Assembly: GCA_973895155.1 (NCBI GenBank)
Contig: OZ316898.1
Span: forward strand, 7,688,001 to 7,752,000
Length of the DNA: 64,000 nucleotides
Reading direction: 5' to 3'
DNA from: Marsupella aquatica
Taxonomy: Eukaryota > Marchantiophyta
The first letter of the stretch is position 1, and the number at the start of each line of letters is the position of its first letter. Both the position numbers and the translations under genes were made by a program. The notes below the pieces were generated by a model. It ran no database searches. It was not told where the DNA came from and saw only the letters and a list, made by a program, of their open reading frames with translations. Below, piece by piece: positions 58,801 through 64,000 of this stretch.

Positions 58801-60945
58801 CTAATGCCTGGTGCACTTGCCAGAGCCGTCTGAGTGGGAGCGGCCATCCCGCTGTCTACGGAGTCTGTCGTTGTTCGTTTTGAGGAGCTGGACTTGGTCT
58901 AACAGAGATTTGTTCTCTTGTTTCGCCGCGTCCGTCTCCTCCGCTGCCTCTTGGCATGCCTCTTCCAGCTACTGGGCGTCGCTCGTCAGCATGCCCACCA
59001 TCCGGTTCTGCTTCTCGGCTTCGGTTTGAAGCCGCGCTACTTCGGCCTGTAGAGCGGCTATCTCCGCAGTGTCACGCTGGGCCCGTTCTTCGGCCTCCTC
59101 TAGGTCTTTCTGCCAGATGACAGTTTGATTCTTCAAACTGTCAATCTGGGTCCGGAGCCGTGAAATATCGGCCTCCTTCCCAGCTTTGGCCTGCTCGGCT
59201 AGGGCGGTAAGGGCGTGCGCCTTCACTAACAACTCATCGGCGGCTGCAACCTTGGGTCGTAGTTGCAGAAGTTGAGCCTCTTGAGCCGCAACTTCGTTCT
59301 TTAAGTACACGGACTCAACCTGGTATCGCTCTATCCTTTGAAGGGCCTCCGACTGGGCCCGACTTGCCTTTACTGCGGTAACTAACTCCTGATTGAAGAA
59401 ATAGGCTACCTTCCAGGCCATAAGCTCCCCGGCATCCTGGACAATCTGTTGAGAGAAATCTCCCAGAAGCCCGTTCAGAAATGTACCCGGTACAAAGAGT
59501 TCCGGGTGATCCAGGTTGTGCCTATCCGGATTTGGGCACGGGCAGACGTCAACTTGCGCGGGGGCCGGGGTAGTGACATCCAGCCCTGGAGATGTAGTGT
59601 TGGAAGGGGCTGGAGTGTCCTCCTCCATCATCGTCCGGTCCTTCGGAATAGCCACCGGTGGGTCTTCTGGACCCTCGGGCTTGGGTAAGGCCTCCATGGT
59701 CCCAACTTCTGTTCTTGGCCCGGCCTGGTTGATCGTATCTAAGGTTGCGATCACAGCCTCCGGTACCTCTTCGGCCACGGCTACTGCTACTTGCGGAGGT
59801 GGGGTGGGTGAAGCCTGCGTGGCCGCTGGACTTCGGGCCTTGGGTTGGGGCCGTCTTTCCAAGGCCGGGAAGACCCACCCAGCTGGGACCAACTTAGTTA
59901 CATTGACCCGGGGAAGGGTTCGTTGATCAAACCGGGCGTACCACTCGAGAATGATCTCGATGTGGCTTGCAAAATATGCCTTCCCGCCGATGTATAGCGC
60001 CTTTCTTCGCCGCTCCATCTCTTCATGGAATTTCTTAGCAAAGTATGACGCCCACTTCCTAGGTCGATAGTTCTCGACCTGGATAACTTGGGCAGCGGAG
60101 ATCTCACCCCAGGGTTCCATCATGTGGAGGGCGTACCTCTGGAACTCCAGCCGCTCGGCTATCTCGGGGATGAGGCAGGTCCTCATTACGAACCTGTTGT
60201 CCACTGATCCCTCGGAGGGAAAACTCAAGGATTGGTACTTGGCTCCCTTGCCCCCGGGAGCCCATGATTCGACTTGGTGATTGCCCTCGGGTAACCCAAA
60301 GATCATCTTGAGCCGCTCCTCTGTGAGGGACATATTCCTCCCCCGTAGCCGAGTATGCTGACGGGCGTCATCATAATTCTTGACGAACTCCGTCATGTCC
60401 TCCTCGTAGTACCTGCAGGTGTTCCAGGGGAGAGAGGCGAGGTGCTAGAATCCTTGAGTTTTCAGGTACACCGCATGTTTGGGTTGGAGGATGTTCTTAT
60501 GCACGTTTTCCCCCATACGGTGCATTGTCACCTTGGCCGCGGCTACCGTGGCCATGGGTAACCCCGATACAGCTGCGGGTTCCTTCCTCTTCTTTCCCCG
60601 CGATTGGCTCAGGGAGGGTGACACCTCCCCATCCTCTCGATCGGGGATAGATAGTGCCACCGCCGTTAGCATTGGGGCCGGGGTGGCTACGGTCACCGTG
60701 TCTACTGGAGCCACTTCTCGGGTCCGGGCCTGGGGAGGGGGCGATGTAGTGCCGGCTCCCTGAGTGCTTGCTCCTCTGGGCCGCCTGAGCAAGGGTGGGG
60801 TAGCCTCGTCATCGTCGCTGAGGTCCATAGCGTTGACGATCAAGCGTACTTGTACTGGCGGGGCAACCGGCGGTGGGGATCGGCTATGGGCCTCATTCAC
60901 AATTGGGTGTACCTCACAGGAACCACTTTCAGGACTCAAAAACAT
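58801..60945 (-). pseudogene. long coiled-coil ORF of an unidentified element, interrupted by two TAG codons
   Basis: One frame runs from ATG at 60945 to a stop at 58801-58803 (714 codons) with TAG at codon 167 (60445-60447) and codon 659 (58969-58971) and no frameshift. Before the first TAG: low-complexity Pro/Ala/Thr-rich sequence with SDDDEATPP and SRGKKRKEP. Middle: a globular region with LTEERLKMIFGLPEG, PRKWASYFAKKFHEEMERRRKALYIGGKAYFASHIE and an LPRVN stretch, then a Pro-rich linker. C-terminus: a long coiled coil that continues in register beyond the second TAG. The layout resembles gag-like or plant-mobile-domain transposon proteins, but I cannot name the family. High GC compared with its surroundings. 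Confidence 0.55.
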
Positions 60946-61440
60946 GTTTTTTTAGTGAAAAATGACTTTTGTAACATGGAAAAAGCTTCATCATGATTTT
61001 ATCTCAAGACATTTAAGTCTAATTTTTTCACAAGACTATTTTACATGGTGTAACCTACCTCACCATGTAGATAAATCAAGTTTTTAACTTTTTTAAGGAA
61101 TCCTATTATTGATGGCCCTAAATAAGCCAAAATTACTGATTATTTTTGTCCTGTACATAAAGGTTTAGTGTGTGTCAATATTTGAGTTTTAAAATATAGG
61201 ATTATTCTATTAGTATGCATGCCTTGGTAAAATTTCATTGTCTAAAATGCAAGTTTTAGAGTCCTTTCGAGTCCTGAAATGATGTGACTCGTTGCGTGAC
61301 AAGTCCTTTTATCAATCTTTGAAGGACATATAAGGAAAGCTTCAAAGTCTCAAATGCTAGATAGTTTAATTAATGTTACCAACCTACAGGATGTTTATTA
61401 AGTATAGTACATCAAATTTTGCATATAATCTCATTACACC
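60946..61440. other. AT-rich spacer, nothing recognised
   Basis: No ORF or repeat. It separates two GC-rich remnants, so it may be a later insertion. Confidence 0.4.
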
Positions 61441-62151
61441 TTACAAATGATGTCCTAAAGCATAATAAACTATGGTCACTTTTGAGTGTGACGTTCCTTT
61501 TGGGTCCTCAAATTGTGAATGAGGCCTATGCTGAGACTGAAGTTGAGCCTGAGCCTGCGCCGATGCGGGTACGGGTATGGGGTCGACTGGGCCGGCACCG
61601 GTGGTTGATGGTCTGGTTCCCATGAAGTTCTGCAGGTGCTGGTAGATGTTTTTCGCAACAAGTGTAGACGGCCTTGTCGATCGGGTAGTGCTGAACTCAC
61701 TATTGATGATAGCCTGGACCCGAGCGGGGATGTGGTCAAAGTGGTGTCGTTGCAAGTCGATCGTGCCCGGGATAGTGAAGACCGCGTCCGGGAGCCGAAG
61801 CAATGCTTCCCAGAAACCGATATATTTGCCTCCGTCAAAGAAGTACCCTGATACCTCTTTGGGTTGATAAAGCTCACTCTGGGACGGTACTCAAAGTTAA
61901 GGAGATAGTGGTGGCGGCCTGCTAGGCGGATGGCTCTCTCGTATTTGCGTTTGATCTCATATCAATGCGGGTTGGCGTGTTTCAAGGAGTTGGCCAAGTG
62001 CCCTCCGATAGACAGGAACTGTGTCCAGAATCGTATGGCCAAACTGGAAAGGATCATATTTGACATTCAAAGGAGGTAGCAGGTTACTAAGGATAAGTGA
62101 GAGAGCTGGGGTCAAAGCTGGCGCGTGGACTGAAGAACTGGTGCACTGCAA
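61441..62151 (-). pseudogene. frameshifted remnant ORF, probably the same element
   Basis: Minus-strand protein-like text shifts frame twice. A first part has PPLNVKYDPFQFGHTI and a middle part (about 61960-61850) FEYRPRVSFINPKRYQG. A third part (61803-61441) has LLRLPDAVFTIPGTID and FDHIPARVQAII, then a Pro/Gln-rich tail. No ATG starts the open segments. It lies upstream in the same orientation as the 60945 ORF. Family not recognised. Confidence 0.4.
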
Positions 62152-62479
62152 AGGATCGGCCCCCTTTATACTCTGAGAGCTCGTCGATCGCCCGACGCCT
62201 CCTCATCGCTTATAGGCCAAGCCTTTCACGCTTGCAGTGTACCGGCCACTTCGCCGGTCCGGGTCAGCTCGTGTCAGTGGCCGCCTCCCGGAGTTAGTTA
62301 TACGGCCCTGAGGGAGGGGGAAAGGGGGCTCATTACACGCTCGCAACCCGGATGTGCGAATGGCGACCCGCCGCCAACCCGAACGTGAATTCCCCTTATT
62401 GACTAATGATTTCCTACTCATAATGGCTACCTAAATACTATCGTTATGCTAATAATAATGGCATAAGATACCCCTAACA

Positions 62480-62745
62480 CGCGTGCTAAGCGCGGTTAGA
62501 CCGAATCACTCATTACCCTCCGTACCGGCGGCGTCATAGTCACACATGAGCTCTCTATCTCACGTCGTGTCGTTACAATAAGCAAACACTAATGTACCAG
62601 TGGCTTACACTAGCCCTAGTATGTACAAGGTCACTTACAATTAATCTAACCTTAGCTAAGTTCCTAATTGTGGTTAGATTAATTATCGTAACCTATGAGT
62701 CACAAGACTAAGAGCAATACTTAACAGTGTCTAAGTGCAGGCTCC
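62480..62745 (+). mobile_element. LTR-like relic 2
   Basis: GAGCTCTCTATCTCACG, CGTTACAATAAGC, CTAGCCCTAGTATGTACAAGG, CTAACCTTAGCTAAG and ATGAGTCACAAGACTAAGAGCAATA follow the same order as relic 3 in reverse complement. Confidence 0.5.
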
Positions 62746-63009
62746 TCCTGGGAAGACAGTCATGACACCCAAGGCTGCAATTCCAAGCAATTGTCTGCTG
62801 CACTTATCAATAAATGCTTCTAATATATGTCTTGTAGTCATTGATTAGTGCATTTGTATTCTTATAGACAAAAATTGCCCTTATGTATTTGTCATTTAAT
62901 AATAGGCAACCTGTACTTATAGACAATGCATTTTTATTAGTGTATTTACAAAGGAATTTGCTGTATTATTGAGGGACTACATGACCACCCTACAATTACC
63001 CACAGAATC

Positions 63010-63350
63010 CAGCTATACATGCTGCACTTATGCAAGGTACTATTAGATATTGCTCTAGTCTTGTGACTCATGAGCTAACCACAGTTAGTCTAACTTGGGT
63101 TAGGACTTAGCTAATGTTAGCGGTAGTCCTGTTGTGCATATAGCCAAGGCTAATGCCAGACCCTGGTGGAACTTAGGTTCATTGTTACGGAGCTAGTTGA
63201 GAGATAGGGAGAGCTTGTGCTGTGGATGCTTGGTATGGCCGGTCGGCCTAGAGTGCAGTAAAGCTCTTGTGTGTTCCCGTGGACATAGCCTCATGTGGAG
63301 GTGAACCACGTATCTCTTTGTGTCGACTCTTGTGCGTTGGATGGTTCATG
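63010..63350 (-). mobile_element. LTR-like relic 3, inverted relative to relic 2
   Basis: On the minus strand: ACGTGGTTCACCTCC...GGCTATGTCCACGGG, AGAGCTTTACTG, CAAGCTCTCCCTATCTCTC, CGTAACAATGAACC, CTAACATTAGCTAAG, then ATGAGTCACAAGACTAGAGC. The arms shared with relic 2 form a foldback of about 150 bp around an approximately 280-bp core. Confidence 0.5.
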
Positions 63351-64000
63351 GGCTTGCCGTTGCGAATGTCGTCTTTGCTCAACAGGTACTTCCACTTGAC
63401 AGCCAGATTTATTGTGTGTGTAAGAATCAAGGCCTTGAGTCTCAAGCCCCCCCGTCCAACTCACTCCTCCTGGCATTGAGACCAAAGGCTTCAAGTGTAC
63501 GCCACTTTAGATGGGGGTTGTGACAGGGCCCCAAATCCGGTAGTAACTTAGTGATGACTTATAATTGCGTATATGAGTAGAAAGCAAGTAGGTGTAGCAA
63601 AAGTGTTTGGTTTTCAAAATTTTTAATTTTTGTTAGTTCTAAAAAATTGATGCGACAACCGGAGGCCGGAGTAGAGAGGGGTGTCGGGTGGTGATGGATG
63701 ACAAGGGAACCATTGAGGGGGTACAAGGAGGCCACAAGGCAGCCCAAGGACTTGGAGCCAAGGTGTGGGCATCTTGGAGGGGTGGGGGCTGGTCGGAGGC
63801 TCCACATAAGGCGCAAAACGGGAAGAATGACAAAATATAGAAAACATTGAAACTTAAAACAGACGTTTCTGCGCTAGTACTATTCTAAACATGGTCATGT
63901 TTGGATTCATTTTGAAGCCCTCAATGAGCCCCATGCGAAACTGAGGTTCTCTAGTTGATTTTAGATCTATATCAAATAGTGACATATCAAGGGACCTCAA
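63351..64000. other. intergenic, nothing recognised
   Basis: Short overlapping ORFs without domain features. Confidence 0.4.

Noticed and set aside
1-64000. tRNA and rRNA genes
   Set aside because: Scanned for GGTTCRANNCC T-loop patterns and cloverleaf partners and found none; the only tRNA-related sequence is the Copia primer site.

Overview
This is plant nuclear DNA. The conserved genes are plant-type and most are eukaryotic in structure: an alpha-expansin with GT-AG introns, a plant synaptotagmin with 12 exons, two plant MEKK-type MAP kinase kinase kinases, and a TMCO1-family ER channel protein. A Ty1/copia retrotransposon primed by initiator-Met tRNA also fits. Moderate introns (about 145 to 880 bp), several intronless genes, and two linker-histone-domain proteins with very basic or RS-rich tails suggest a spore-bearing plant with motile sperm (bryophyte-like). 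That placement is inference; no marker in the window fixes the species.

Layout. 0-3 kb: expansin (+), with diverged repeats in its promoter and in intron 2. 4.9-6.0 kb: TMCO1 homologue (-), with a minisatellite abutting its promoter. 6-9.8 kb: no gene, many degenerate repeats and one small inverted-repeat element. 9.8-14.2 kb: two tandem MAPKKK paralogues (-), each with the same 27-bp hairpin-containing motif upstream. 17.5-24.6 kb: two paralogous intronless genes (+) encoding an H15-like domain followed by arginine- or RS-rich tails. They share two extra motifs that I do not recognise from a named family. 24.7-32.9 kb: repeats, a long imperfect inverted-repeat element, and a weak candidate spliced minus-strand transcript. 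33.0-38.4 kb: synaptotagmin (+). 38.7-51.7 kb: gene-free, transposon-rich DNA. It includes a diverged tandem duplication in which each copy carries its own small TIR element and the other copy shows the empty site. 51.7-57.4 kb: a structurally complete but coding-dead Copia element (-) with a 5-bp target duplication. 57.8-62.2 kb: GC-rich remnant of an unidentified element, with a long coiled-coil ORF (-) broken by two TAG codons. 62.4-63.4 kb: two head-to-head LTR-like relics.

The genes do not form a functional cluster. They are ordinary dispersed plant genes in a repeat-rich context. The least described part is the H15/RS paralogue pair. The cleanest structural find is the reciprocal empty-site pair of small DNA elements at 45.6-47.2 kb. 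Several track starts are GTG or TTG in this DNA; I moved starts to ATG where that matters (TMCO1 and the second H15 gene).
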